Source: an uncultured Eubacteriales bacterium
GTDB taxonomy: Bacteria; Bacillota; Clostridia; Oscillospirales; Acutalibacteraceae
Reading direction: 5' to 3'
NCBI GenBank assembly: GCA_910577755.1
Contig: CAJTNL010000020.1
Coordinates: forward strand, 1 to 27,111
Length of the DNA: 27,111 nucleotides
A model generated the notes under the pieces. It was given only the letters and a program-made list of their open reading frames with translations. It ran no database searches and had not been told where the DNA came from. Positions 14,757 through 23,854 of this stretch are shown one piece after another. The number at the start of each line of letters is the position of its first letter. The stretch's first letter is position 1. The position numbers were made by a program, and so were the translations under genes.

Positions 14757-15374
14757 ATGTTTGAATCCAATCATAAATACAATATAGACTTACAAAAATT
14801 TAACAGTCTGCAAAAGCAAATTCAAACGTGTCGGTATTGCCAGTCAGATTTTGGTTTTGAACCACATCCAATTGTATTTGGTAATCCTCAAGCAAAAATT
14901 ATGCAAATCAGTCAGGCACCCTCCCGTACCGTGCACAATACCGGCAAACCTTTTTATGATGCCAGTGGCAAACGTCTTCGCTCTGAATGGTACAAAATTT
15001 CAGATGAAAACTTCTATAATCCTAATAATTTCTATATTGTTTCCATATCACATTGCTATCCTGGTAAAAATCCGCAGGGCGGCGACAAACGCCCTCCAAA
15101 ACACTGTGCAGATAAATGGCTGATACAGGAACTAGAGCTGGTTCAAAATCAAATTTATATTCTTATCGGCGGTATCGCTGCACAATACTTCTTTCCAAAT
15201 AAAAAACTAACCGATCTTGTATTCCAAAATCTTAAAATTAATGGAAAACCAGCTTTTATTCTTCCTCATCCTTCACCACTCAATATAAATTGGTTCCGTG
15301 ATCACTCTAAATTTATGGAAAAACGGGTTTTAGAAATCCAAAAGGTAATCCACACTGTGCTCGGAATTGCGTAG
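14757..15374 (+). CDS. Uracil-DNA glycosylase family protein
   Basis: A 205-residue protein of the uracil-DNA glycosylase superfamily. Four cysteines, C25 and C28 (CxxC), C100 and C117, are placed like the [4Fe-4S] ligands of family 4 and related UDGs. SQAPSRTVHNTGKPFYDASG (52-71) corresponds to the catalytic A region with its G-x-x-F stacking residue. HPSPLN (171-176) is the closing DNA-binding motif. The canonical GEAPG start is altered to SQAPS, so uracil removal is likely but not certain. AAAGGAG precedes the ATG. It would act in base-excision repair in the cytoplasm. No repair genes adjoin it. Confidence 0.8.
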   Translation: MFESNHKYNIDLQKFNSLQKQIQTCRYCQSDFGFEPHPIVFGNPQAKIMQISQAPSRTVHNTGKPFYDASGKRLRSEWYKISDENFYNPNNFYIVSISHCYPGKNPQGGDKRPPKHCADKWLIQELELVQNQIYILIGGIAAQYFFPNKKLTDLVFQNLKINGKPAFILPHPSPLNINWFRDHSKFMEKRVLEIQKVIHTVLGIA

Positions 15375-15386
15375 CTATCTATTCAA

Positions 15387-15433
15387 AAAAGCATATATAT
15401 TGACATCGTTATCATCATAGATGTAATGCTTTT
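15387..15433. terminator. Convergent terminator-like stem
   Basis: AAAAGCAT (15387-15394) pairs with ATGCTTTT (15426-15433), with ACATC/GATGT pairing inside. It lies between two convergent genes, so it can serve both. Confidence 0.4.
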
Positions 15434-15471
15434 CAATGACAGTTTACTCAAACGCCAAAAACTTAATTGAT

Positions 15472-16296
15472 TTATAAAAAGAACGCCGGCTCTGCCCGCC
15501 GTGTAAAATCTCTTTCCAGCATCGCTACGTGGGATAAAAACGCTTTATCATCAAAATATTTTGCCTGCTGAGGACATCTTAAAACACAGGCTTGGCATTT
15601 AATACAAGTTCCTGTAACCTTTGACGGATCATTCTTTTCTATAGCCGACATAGGACAAATTTTTATACATACACTGCATGCGTCACATTTATTCAAATCT
15701 GTTTGTGGTACGGCCTTTAAAAATACAGTCGTTTCTCCATCAAGCCCTTTCGGCGTATAATATTGATTGGGAGGATTATCTCCCGGCACATTTACTCCCA
15801 TACCCCAATCAGTCAAACCTACAACCTTCTTTACAATATTATCAGCAAACTGATCAAGTTTTTTCCAATCCTCTAAGTCCGGCCGTCCCTCTGCTAAGAT
15901 CTTTGAAAAACTGTGGCGTGATACAACCGCTCCAGCAGCCACCACATGAAACCGATTATTCTCCAGTTCATTCTTCAATTCAATCAAGCTATTATCAAAA
16001 CTACGGTTTCCAAATGCAACAACAGGTACCGCCATAGCCCCGTGTCCTTCAAAAAAATGCTGTACATAAGGCAACGTCTTATTGGGAATTCTTCCTGCAT
16101 AAACAGGAGTGCCCCATAAAACCAAATCCGTCTCCTCAAATTCCATTTTCCGTTCCCTGCGAGTCGGCAAAGTATAATCATGCGTATGTACGGTAAGTCC
16201 CAACACTTTCCCTATTTTATCTGCCAACCGGCTCATAATTAATCTTGTACTGCCTGCGGGACTGAAATATACTTTCCAAATACGTTCAATTTTCAT
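15472..16296 (-). CDS. EFR1-type flavodoxin/ferredoxin fusion protein
   Basis: A 274-residue protein. An N-terminal flavodoxin-like domain (about 1-165: YFSPAGST at 10-17 is the FMN phosphate loop, WGTPVYAGRIP at 61-71 a flavin loop) is followed by two [4Fe-4S] motifs, C204-x2-C207-x2-C210-x3-C214 and C231-x2-C234-x2-C237-x3-C241. This domain order defines the 'EFR1' ferrodoxin group of anaerobes, whose physiological partners are mostly unknown. I start at ATG 16296 with TTGAGGG upstream; a TTG four codons earlier is part of that signal. It lies 53 bases downstream of the LUD gene on the same strand, so the pair is probably an operon. Confidence 0.87.
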   Translation of the reverse strand: MKIERIWKVYFSPAGSTRLIMSRLADKIGKVLGLTVHTHDYTLPTRRERKMEFEETDLVLWGTPVYAGRIPNKTLPYVQHFFEGHGAMAVPVVAFGNRSFDNSLIELKNELENNRFHVVAAGAVVSRHSFSKILAEGRPDLEDWKKLDQFADNIVKKVVGLTDWGMGVNVPGDNPPNQYYTPKGLDGETTVFLKAVPQTDLNKCDACSVCIKICPMSAIEKNDPSKVTGTCIKCQACVLRCPQQAKYFDDKAFLSHVAMLERDFTRRAEPAFFL

Positions 16297-16349
16297 ATTT
16301 TCCCTCAATATCTCTACAAACTATGTTGGACACTCATCTTGATCAGATT

Positions 16350-16955
16350 TTAAAACCCTAACTTATCATGTATGAGTATTACTTCAAACTCGCCAATCAT
16401 AGGCTTCTCCCATAACACAGACAATCCGCGGCAGATTCTCTCAGAACTTTTACAATTATAACATTTGTCTCCCTTAATTACACACGGCGTCTTTGTTCCA
16501 AGCCGTTTTGCATTAAGGGGAGCCGCAATATGCCTTGCACGGTAAAGAGCGCCGTCATAATCCTTTTCAATCTTATTTTCTCCGGCAACCAAAAATACTT
16601 TTTCGTGCCCGTAAAAAATGGAGGAAATACGGTTACAGTTTCCATCAATATTCACAATCTCTCCTGATACTGCCAATCCATTAACAGAAGAAATATAAAT
16701 TTCTGCTACATTGGCTTGTGCACAAATCTCTCTACTTGTTTTCCCTTCTGGGAGTTTCCAATGCCAGCTCACCTTATTATGAGTCGCAAGTCTTTCGTAC
16801 AAGCCCATCTGACTAAGCGTTACAGAACCTCCAAACCCAACGGTTTTGTTGTCAATTTGCGAGTCGAGATAGTCTGTAGCCTCTTGAGCATCATCAAAGC
16901 AAGACACCATATATCCAAGCTTCTCTAAATTCATTTTGATGTCAGTAAAGTTCAT
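16350..16955 (-). CDS. LUD-domain protein (LutC/YkgG-like)
   Basis: A 201-residue protein with the LUD (formerly DUF162) fold. GFGGSVTLSQMGL (40-52) and VNIDGNCNRISSIFYG in the middle are family landmarks. A cysteine group C-x2-C-x5-C (CYNCKSSERIC) near residue 165-175 is typical of this stand-alone clostridial subgroup. LutC is part of the lactate-oxidising LutABC system, but LutA and LutB are absent here, so lactate use should not be assumed. AGAGG precedes the ATG. The neighbouring EFR1 protein suggests a redox role. Confidence 0.85.
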   Translation of the reverse strand: MNFTDIKMNLEKLGYMVSCFDDAQEATDYLDSQIDNKTVGFGGSVTLSQMGLYERLATHNKVSWHWKLPEGKTSREICAQANVAEIYISSVNGLAVSGEIVNIDGNCNRISSIFYGHEKVFLVAGENKIEKDYDGALYRARHIAAPLNAKRLGTKTPCVIKGDKCYNCKSSERICRGLSVLWEKPMIGEFEVILIHDKLGF

Positions 16956-16991
16956 CGCAACCTCTATATTTTATGATGTATATTTAATTTT

Positions 16992-17020
16992 AGTATAACA
17001 TAAATGCATCTAAATCACAA
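16992..17020 (-). promoter_or_regulatory. Promoter of the LUD-EFR1 operon
   Basis: On the minus strand TTGTGA (17015-17020) and TATACT (16992-16997), 17 bases apart, with TG one base before the -10 (extended -10). It lies 36 bases upstream of the LUD start. Confidence 0.6.
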
Positions 17021-17050
17021 CCTCAGACTTCTACCGAAAAATCAAAGTAT

Positions 17051-17097
17051 AAAAACAGAGGAATACCTGTTTTCTTACAGATACGCCTCTGTTTTTT
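17051..17097. terminator. Terminator of the giant surface-protein gene
   Basis: AAAAACAGAGG (17051-17061) pairs with CCTCTGTTTTT (17086-17096). On the minus strand it follows the giant gene's stop by about 90 bases and ends in a T-run. Confidence 0.7.
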
Positions 17098-17184
17098 CAT
17101 TGGAGCAATCGATATATGAACATGATTATCCACTCTTCTATAAAATTAACTGAACTGTTACCGTAAATCCTTTTGTTTTTCTAG

Positions 17185-20100
17185 CTAAATCTCTTCCAAG
17201 CTTCGCTTTTTCCTGTTGCGGTTATAGATAACTATACAAATTGCAGCTGTAATAACAGCTACAGATAATGCAACAATAACCCAAAGCCAGAAGTAACCGA
17301 TATGAATATTAATTTTCTCTTGGATATTATTTGCATTACCAGCCATATCATCAAGAATAACACCAACATTATGCCACCCTTTAGAAAGTGTAAACGTTAT
17401 TGTATGGTCATCACTGGAATAAACAAATGGTATCGCTTCTCCATTATCATATATTTTACAACGGCTTTCATCTATTAATTCACTGATATTGGAAAGAACA
17501 AAAGTACGGTCGATTTCGCCATTAAACCACTGCCAAGAAGTTAAATCATTTGGCATATCGCATGTCGGCGCAATATTATCAATATGTATTTTACCAAGGT
17601 CAATGCGATATCCCTGATTTTTAACCGTCAAATACATCTCAACATCAATATCATCTTGAAAATTTTCTTGGAAGAAATCAGATTTTAACAGATAATTATA
17701 AATTCCCATTCCATAAATACTGTCGTCCATAGTACATTGGGCATTTGTAAGGATTTCTTTTCCGTTGCCATCACGCAGAACAATATCAATCGGAGTGTCC
17801 TTCTTAGCAAGTATGAAGATTTTGAGATCATCAAAACTTGATGGTTTTTTGCTAATTGCTTCTCCGTTTTCATATTCAATCGAATACAAACCCGTTTTTT
17901 CCTGAAGATTACTCTCCATGATAAACGCTAAAACATCTTGATTTATCATACGAGCATATGTATTTAGGTTTAATGCACTTTCATTACCCGCAACGTCAAC
18001 CGCTATCAATTCAATAGCATATACACCGTCTTTTGTGAAGTCTGGCAACGTGTATTTATTCCCCTCAACTGTTCCGCTTGTAGCTACCGACCTGACAACT
18101 ACATCGTCAGAAGTTGAATAGTCTGGAATATAAACCGATAATTTATATTTTATGTGTGATATATTTAAATCCTCAAATTCGACTGTTGGTGCATCATCAT
18201 CTTTTCTTACATACGGATAGACGTCTAAAAATTCCGTGTCATCTTCATCTACCCATAAACCATTTTTCATACTGACAACAGGTATCGTTTTGTCAATCTC
18301 AAATATAGCAGTACTATGTTTGTCGGCAATATTTGTGGCTAAATCTACAGGTGTTACCTCAACATAATAGACTGCATCACGGTCAAGAGTGAAAGAGATT
18401 GTATGAACATCTCCTGTGCTATTCCACTTTGCAACGCCTAAAATTTCACTTGTGACATCTTCAAGTTCATCTGCATCGTGTCCTGCTCCTGCCTCTTTCG
18501 ATGTGATTTTCAAATTCACAAGTTCAGGGTCAAAATTACGCTCGGTTATCTTAATGTTTGCCGTTTTGTCAACCTTAAAGCTGTTTTCAGCAGAATTGCT
18601 AAATTCTGCAAAGTTTTCTTCAATCACAGGCTTTGTCTTATCTACATAAAATAAGTTCTCGTTGCCTCCGCTGAAATGAACTATTGCGGTATGATTGCCT
18701 AAGTCTGTACCAGTTAACTGAAAGGTGTAATCGCCCTCATCAAAATCAATAACAGCAGTATGTTCTGTTTTTGAGTTTTCCGTAAACGAATATATTGGTA
18801 CATTCCCAAAAGTGTTTACAATCGCCACTTTTATCAGGTTTTCATCAAAATTTCGTTCAATTACAGTAATATCTGCAACACGATTGTGATTATAATACGC
18901 ATCTGTGTCATCATCATCACGAAAAACAACATTGATGATTGGGGCAGTTTTGTCAACCGTGAATTTTTCGCTTTTGACTGACCCCGTTTTATTCTGTGAA
19001 TTATCAGTCGCATCAAAAGTCAAGATTACATCGTTGTCATCATTAGGAAAAGTAAAAATTTTTGTAACCTGTGTAACAAGATTCACATCAACGCCCGTCA
19101 CAATCCAATCGTCCCCCAAATGATCATTGAGATTATATCCTTCATGATCTATATCAATAGTCTTTCTCTCATACGGATTTTGTTCGGCATTCTGCAAATA
19201 TCCAATTTGTTTAATGCCTGAAACGGTATCGGTGATTACAACCGTAAAACTATTAGTTTCAACATAAAGATTATTACCGGCGGCATCATAGTAATCGGAG
19301 TTAACATTCTTTGTGATTTGAATATCAGGTGCAGAGTTGTCCACAATATATGCTTTTGTTGTTTTTTCACCCGATCGATTGAGAACATAGTCGAATGCCT
19401 CAACAAAAATCTGTCCTTTAAAGCCTTTCGGTACATTTAAAGTTACCTTACCATCAACAATGCTTTGTGTACCGTTGATTTCTGCTTGCTGTTGACCGTC
19501 CTGATAAGGCACAAACCGATATTTTACTTCATAAAGTCCGGAAGACGGCATAACGTCGGAAACATTTACGATAATATCGAAATCCGTCTTAAAATAATAA
19601 CCGTACTCGAGTTTTTCAATAAACTGTTCAGTACTTTCGATCCCGTCAGATGTTTTCGGAATAAAGTCAATTCTATCAATAGACGGAGGAACTTTGTCTA
19701 CATAATATGTTCTTTCATCGCTTCTTACATTTCCCGCATTGTCAGTGACTTGCACGGTAATTACATATTTTCCATCTTCCGCCTCACCGCAAATTGCTGT
19801 AAAATAATCTGTATCAAAAATATAATTTTGCTCATCATTATTGCGTGAATCTGCTGACTCTGTTACTACTGTTTTTAATAAATTAACATCATTCTTATCC
19901 TTTAGAATCTCAACTCCATTTACGTATAAATCAATATTGTTTATACCGGAATTTCCATCCTGTACTTTAAGCGCTACCTCTTTGTTAGAGTTATACCATA
20001 CTTGTCCATCAGTTCTGGTAATACTGTCACCGGCCGGCAAGCTAAGAGTCATTGTAGGTAAAACAGTTTCAATCATTACAAACTTATCGATTGAAACAGC

Positions 20101-23100
20101 ATCACCCTCAACGTTAGTAATATTAGGGCAGGAAACACTTTCTTTTCCATACTTATCATATACATGGATTATAATATTACTTTCAAAAACTGTATCGCTT
20201 ACGGGAATTTCAACTGAGAACACATCGTCGCCCTCATCCGTCATTTCTTTTGGTGTTGATAGGCCTGCATATTCTACCGTTGCATAGTGAATACCACTGT
20301 CAAACTCAATATCTTTTGTATAGGCCTTAAAAATTAATGTATCGTTTGAATATACGCCAAAGGTAAGTACATTCAAAACCTTATCAATCGCATCTGTTTT
20401 CTTTTGAACCGTAAATTTTTCAATAGTCGGCTTTTCAAAATCTCTGTAAACCGTTAGTGGGGTTAATGTAAGGGCATTATTTGCAAAATCAGTTACCGTA
20501 CCCATGACAGTATATTTATGTTCACTGTCGGTTTCTATGCCGATGGTATCGGCTAACACATAGTAACCTGCACCGTCAAATTGAATATCACCATAATCAT
20601 AATGATATACTTTACCATTAATTTGCAGCAAAATACTCTTGAGTCCCGACGCAGCGTCAGATGCATCAACACGGAAAGTTATAATCTCGTTCTTTTCAAA
20701 CCATTGTTTATCATCAATAGTTACACATTCTGGCGCAATTGCAGTAATTAGCCCATGTTCGGGTGGGACAGTGTCCTTGTAAAAAGTTATAGAGTCACTG
20801 AACGTGTTGCCGCAATTATCGCTAACTTCAACGGTGAAAATATGTTCTCCGTCACTTAAATTACCGATGATAAAAGTTTCTGTATGTTCTGTTGTTTTAA
20901 AAGGGAAATTTGAATTTGAATATTGCATTTGACCGTTATCTTTAATCGTAACTGAGCATAATCCGCTCTGCACTGAACCTAGAACATCGGTCACAGTAAT
21001 GTTCATTTCTAGATTGTTATCGCCAATACCAAACCACACATTACCTTCGTTATCTCTATGTCCTTGGTCTTCAATGTTGCCAAAATCTATCGTAGGGGAA
21101 GTATCCTCAACCATTAAATCATTACTTTTAATACTTCCATGTTCAGAAATTTCAGTAGCCAACGCTTCAGTGGTGAATCCAATCTCATCTTCAACCATAA
21201 TACGCATATTTTCTATATAGTCGTCAGCCGAAACAACCAAAATATATTCATTATTCTCCTCATTTTTTACAGCTATTCTTCCATTTACTTGAACTGTTTT
21301 TACTCCGGAAGCATAGTAATCTTCGTCAGCTTCATTATCATTAGCTTTTATAACTATTTTAACGACATTGTTATAAAAGGTACCAAAATCAAAAAAGTTC
21401 AAAATATCTTCAGATTCATCACTTATAGGTTTTCTTATTTCAATACTTTCAATGTTTGGCGGAAGCATGTCACTACCAATTTCATCATTTTTTGCACAAA
21501 TAGTAACATTTCCTGCATGATCTGTAACCCTTAAATACAATGTATGTCTGCTATGCGGTACAGATTTTGACAAATTCCATGGCAGAATTAACTCATAGTG
21601 TAACTGATCGCTTGCATAATCAGTAAATTCCACATAATTAGTTTGATATTCCAAATCTCCCTCATTTAACAAAAAGCCATCATCCCACAAGTACTCGACC
21701 TTTGCAATTCCAGAACCCGAATCTGAAATTGTAAAATCAGCTTTTATAGCGCGATTTTGATAATTTCCATCGATTTTTGTTATTTCCACATCTGGTTCTT
21801 TTTTATCAATTGTCAGAGGTTTATCTGCTTTCGTTTCAGCACCGACAAACGTATCATTCGTTCCATTAGCGGGATATTGATCTCCCTCACCAGAAGAGTT
21901 CACTGCATACGCTTTGAGATTCTTAGTAATGCTTTCTCCTATATTAACATCAAAATCAAAAGTTGCAGTATATGTATATTTACCGTCTACAAGCATGGCG
22001 TCTGCAGCAGACACAATTTTTGATTCATAATCACCATCTTCACCGAGATAAATAGTGGTATCCTGTGCTACCTCAGCCCCCTCAACATAAACCGTTACAG
22101 TAACTTTGCCATTACCAAACACACCAAATGTTAAAAAATTTAATATTGTAGCCGTATTATCTTGTTCTATCTTCATACTTTTTACAGTTGGCTTTGTTTG
22201 TACCGAAGTATAGCAATACGTTTTCGGTTCGCTTATGGCGTTGTAATATTCTGTATCAGAAGAATCACTATTCCGAAGATAATATGTATAAAAACCATTT
22301 TGTGTTTCTGTAAGAGGAATGGTTATGGAATCGCTCCAATCATGGTTCGGATCATTATCTAGGCTAATCCAAAATCCGTTAGGAGCATGAAGCACAGCCT
22401 GAGTAACCCCCGCATAATTGCCATCCGGCACTTCATTAGATGCAGCCATTTGGTTGGGTTCATACGCAAGAATACTGAATTTTGCCTTTGGGTCAAGAAT
22501 AACCTCGTAATGATCAGCATCATCTCCACTAATATTAGGTTGTCCCTGCATAGATACTGCATAATCACCAACCGCTGTATAATCACCATTTTCAATTTCA
22601 AATGTGGCAGTAATATTGATATCATCATGATTAATGATTTGATCCTGGTAATTAGAAACTTCGGTAATTTGGTTTTGATCAGGTTTGCTTTGCCCAAAAT
22701 AAATATAGGAATGCTCCGGCATAATTTTTATGATTTTTTTAGTGATTTGAATCTGTTTTCGAATTGGCATTGAGTCTGAAATGAGAGGGACAATATAATT
22801 AGCAGCATCTACACCCTCAAGCCTAAAATTAAAAAGTTCAACATTAACATTTGAATCAACTGTCAAAGAACCGTTAGTCGTAGCATCAGCAACAAGATAA
22901 ACTTCGTGCCCGTCTTCAACACCATCTAATATGCCGTCAGCAAAGCGATATTCATTTCCGTCCCAGCCGTATTCAACATCGGTTATAGCGTCATAAATAG
23001 TTCCATTGATCGTTAATGTATCACCATTCGTCGCATAAGTAAAAGGCATACACTTTATTACAAGCAGCAACGCTATTATAAATGATACAATTTGTATTTT

Positions 23101-23109
23101 TGATTTCAT
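17185..23109 (-). CDS. Giant exported Ig-like repeat protein, membrane anchored
   Basis: A 1974-residue protein. It has a signal peptide (MKSKIQIVSFII, cut near FTYA at about residue 27), a very long acidic extracellular region, one membrane helix (about 1934-1956) and a basic tail RNRNRKKRS. No LPxTG motif is present. The body is a chain of about 13 modules of roughly 100-120 residues, each opened by a D-x-x-x-P-x-I type strand. Examples are DKKEPDVEI, YYVDKVPPSIDRI (about 1134), YIVDNSAPDIQI (about 1253), TVDKTAPIINVV (about 1383), YVDKTKPVIEENF (about 1486) and FEIDKTIPVV (about 1600). Each usually ends with a V-x-D-x-x-G-N strand. These are bacterial Ig-like (Big/'Ig-like repeat') folds of adhesins. 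The start at 23109 has GAAGGGGAAA upstream; 13 more in-frame codons lie before it. The function is probably adhesion or cell-surface display, which is inferred. Confidence 0.85.
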   Translation of the reverse strand: MKSKIQIVSFIIALLLVIKCMPFTYATNGDTLTINGTIYDAITDVEYGWDGNEYRFADGILDGVEDGHEVYLVADATTNGSLTVDSNVNVELFNFRLEGVDAANYIVPLISDSMPIRKQIQITKKIIKIMPEHSYIYFGQSKPDQNQITEVSNYQDQIINHDDINITATFEIENGDYTAVGDYAVSMQGQPNISGDDADHYEVILDPKAKFSILAYEPNQMAASNEVPDGNYAGVTQAVLHAPNGFWISLDNDPNHDWSDSITIPLTETQNGFYTYYLRNSDSSDTEYYNAISEPKTYCYTSVQTKPTVKSMKIEQDNTATILNFLTFGVFGNGKVTVTVYVEGAEVAQDTTIYLGEDGDYESKIVSAADAMLVDGKYTYTATFDFDVNIGESITKNLKAYAVNSSGEGDQYPANGTNDTFVGAETKADKPLTIDKKEPDVEITKIDGNYQNRAIKADFTISDSGSGIAKVEYLWDDGFLLNEGDLEYQTNYVEFTDYASDQLHYELILPWNLSKSVPHSRHTLYLRVTDHAGNVTICAKNDEIGSDMLPPNIESIEIRKPISDESEDILNFFDFGTFYNNVVKIVIKANDNEADEDYYASGVKTVQVNGRIAVKNEENNEYILVVSADDYIENMRIMVEDEIGFTTEALATEISEHGSIKSNDLMVEDTSPTIDFGNIEDQGHRDNEGNVWFGIGDNNLEMNITVTDVLGSVQSGLCSVTIKDNGQMQYSNSNFPFKTTEHTETFIIGNLSDGEHIFTVEVSDNCGNTFSDSITFYKDTVPPEHGLITAIAPECVTIDDKQWFEKNEIITFRVDASDAASGLKSILLQINGKVYHYDYGDIQFDGAGYYVLADTIGIETDSEHKYTVMGTVTDFANNALTLTPLTVYRDFEKPTIEKFTVQKKTDAIDKVLNVLTFGVYSNDTLIFKAYTKDIEFDSGIHYATVEYAGLSTPKEMTDEGDDVFSVEIPVSDTVFESNIIIHVYDKYGKESVSCPNITNVEGDAVSIDKFVMIETVLPTMTLSLPAGDSITRTDGQVWYNSNKEVALKVQDGNSGINNIDLYVNGVEILKDKNDVNLLKTVVTESADSRNNDEQNYIFDTDYFTAICGEAEDGKYVITVQVTDNAGNVRSDERTYYVDKVPPSIDRIDFIPKTSDGIESTEQFIEKLEYGYYFKTDFDIIVNVSDVMPSSGLYEVKYRFVPYQDGQQQAEINGTQSIVDGKVTLNVPKGFKGQIFVEAFDYVLNRSGEKTTKAYIVDNSAPDIQITKNVNSDYYDAAGNNLYVETNSFTVVITDTVSGIKQIGYLQNAEQNPYERKTIDIDHEGYNLNDHLGDDWIVTGVDVNLVTQVTKIFTFPNDDNDVILTFDATDNSQNKTGSVKSEKFTVDKTAPIINVVFRDDDDTDAYYNHNRVADITVIERNFDENLIKVAIVNTFGNVPIYSFTENSKTEHTAVIDFDEGDYTFQLTGTDLGNHTAIVHFSGGNENLFYVDKTKPVIEENFAEFSNSAENSFKVDKTANIKITERNFDPELVNLKITSKEAGAGHDADELEDVTSEILGVAKWNSTGDVHTISFTLDRDAVYYVEVTPVDLATNIADKHSTAIFEIDKTIPVVSMKNGLWVDEDDTEFLDVYPYVRKDDDAPTVEFEDLNISHIKYKLSVYIPDYSTSDDVVVRSVATSGTVEGNKYTLPDFTKDGVYAIELIAVDVAGNESALNLNTYARMINQDVLAFIMESNLQEKTGLYSIEYENGEAISKKPSSFDDLKIFILAKKDTPIDIVLRDGNGKEILTNAQCTMDDSIYGMGIYNYLLKSDFFQENFQDDIDVEMYLTVKNQGYRIDLGKIHIDNIAPTCDMPNDLTSWQWFNGEIDRTFVLSNISELIDESRCKIYDNGEAIPFVYSSDDHTITFTLSKGWHNVGVILDDMAGNANNIQEKINIHIGYFWLWVIVALSVAVITAAICIVIYNRNRKKRSLEEI

Positions 23110-23488
23110 AATAGTTTCCCCTTCTACAATTATTTTAGAACGTTTCATACGTATTTAGCAATATAAACAAATTTATCGGTAAAGCGACCGAATTTGCTCT
23201 CAGTCATTCCAATACAAAAACAGCATAATAACCGAAACCGCTAATGCTCCGACATCCAATTATTTTGTTGCAATTTCAATGATATACAGACTTGAATCGT
23301 TTTTGATTTAATAAGTGATAAAATCCGTAATTCTATTCCTGATAAAAGCAAAATCCAGAAGACTCCGCAAAATAATAGGCAATGACAGGAAAACCATCAT
23401 CAAAATTCAGCAACAGAATAAACAATAAACAGCAGTGGTACTGACAAAATAAAAATATGCGGTTGAAATGTATTGAAAAAGTATTCAT
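23110..23488 (-). other. Gene-free gap with weak promoter and decayed tail
   Basis: On the minus strand TTGCTA (23156-23161) and TAAAAT (23132-23137), 18 bases apart, could start transcription for the giant gene. A small hairpin around 23171-23195 (TCGGT/ACCGA core in AT-rich arms) could end the upstream operon. One reading frame holds a stop-interrupted hydrophobic tail LDVGALAVSVIMLFLYWND, possibly the remnant of a membrane protein. No intact gene is visible. Confidence 0.35.
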
Positions 23489-23842
23489 TTATCCATTCTT
23501 TTTCTTATTATTTTGGCCTAAAGCCGGTGCAACCGCACTGTAAAATGCGGTTTTTGATTTTCCTCTTTTGTATTTATGAAAGTACATCAAAAATCCCACC
23601 ATGAAGCATAGCACAAATAACGCTATAAATGCCCACATGGGAACTAAAACTATCGGCGAATTGTATTTTAAATCAAGTGCAGCTTCAAGGCTTGCATAAA
23701 TTCCGGTTGCCCAAAAGATAAAATAAAGAACTGCAACTAAACCAATAGCAATAAACAACGATTTTATGAAAGAACTCACTATATATGAAATAATTGAAAT
23801 TTGGTGAAAGCCTGCTGAGATTTTTTTTAATATCTTTTTCAT
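23489..23842 (-). CDS. Two-helix membrane protein of unknown function
   Basis: A 117-residue protein without recognisable family. A basic amphipathic start (MKKILKKIS) is followed by two membrane helices, about 29-50 and 67-87. The lysine-rich tail (KYKRGKSK and KKKNG) suggests cytoplasmic ends. It begins 12 bases after the kinase stop with GGGAG upstream, so it is co-translated with the kinase. It could be an accessory or substrate of the kinase, but nothing in the sequence shows this. It is the last gene before a 340-base gap. Confidence 0.75.
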   Translation of the reverse strand: MKKILKKISAGFHQISIISYIVSSFIKSLFIAIGLVAVLYFIFWATGIYASLEAALDLKYNSPIVLVPMWAFIALFVLCFMVGFLMYFHKYKRGKSKTAFYSAVAPALGQNNKKKNG

Positions 23843-23854
23843 TTCATCTACTCC

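Noticed and set aside
16350..16955. Reading the LUD gene as lutC of lactate oxidation
   Set aside because: LutA and LutB are absent and the neighbour is an EFR1 protein, so the gene symbol is not justified.
19841..20287. 148-codon plus-strand frame inside the giant gene
   Set aside because: It is a Ser/Thr/Leu-rich shadow of the Ig-like repeats on the other strand. It has no initiation signal.
22387..22773. Overlapping 112-128 codon frames on both strands in the N-terminal part of the giant gene
   Set aside because: They are shadows in other frames of a continuous, well-supported coding region.
17185..23109. DNA tandem repeat or CRISPR array suspected from periodic motifs
   Set aside because: The periodicity is only at protein level (about 100-120 residues). 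There are no identical short repeats with unique spacers.
23300..23400. 29-codon minus-strand frame starting MVFLSLP
   Set aside because: It has no ribosome-binding site and is in a stop-rich gap. It is indistinguishable from chance.
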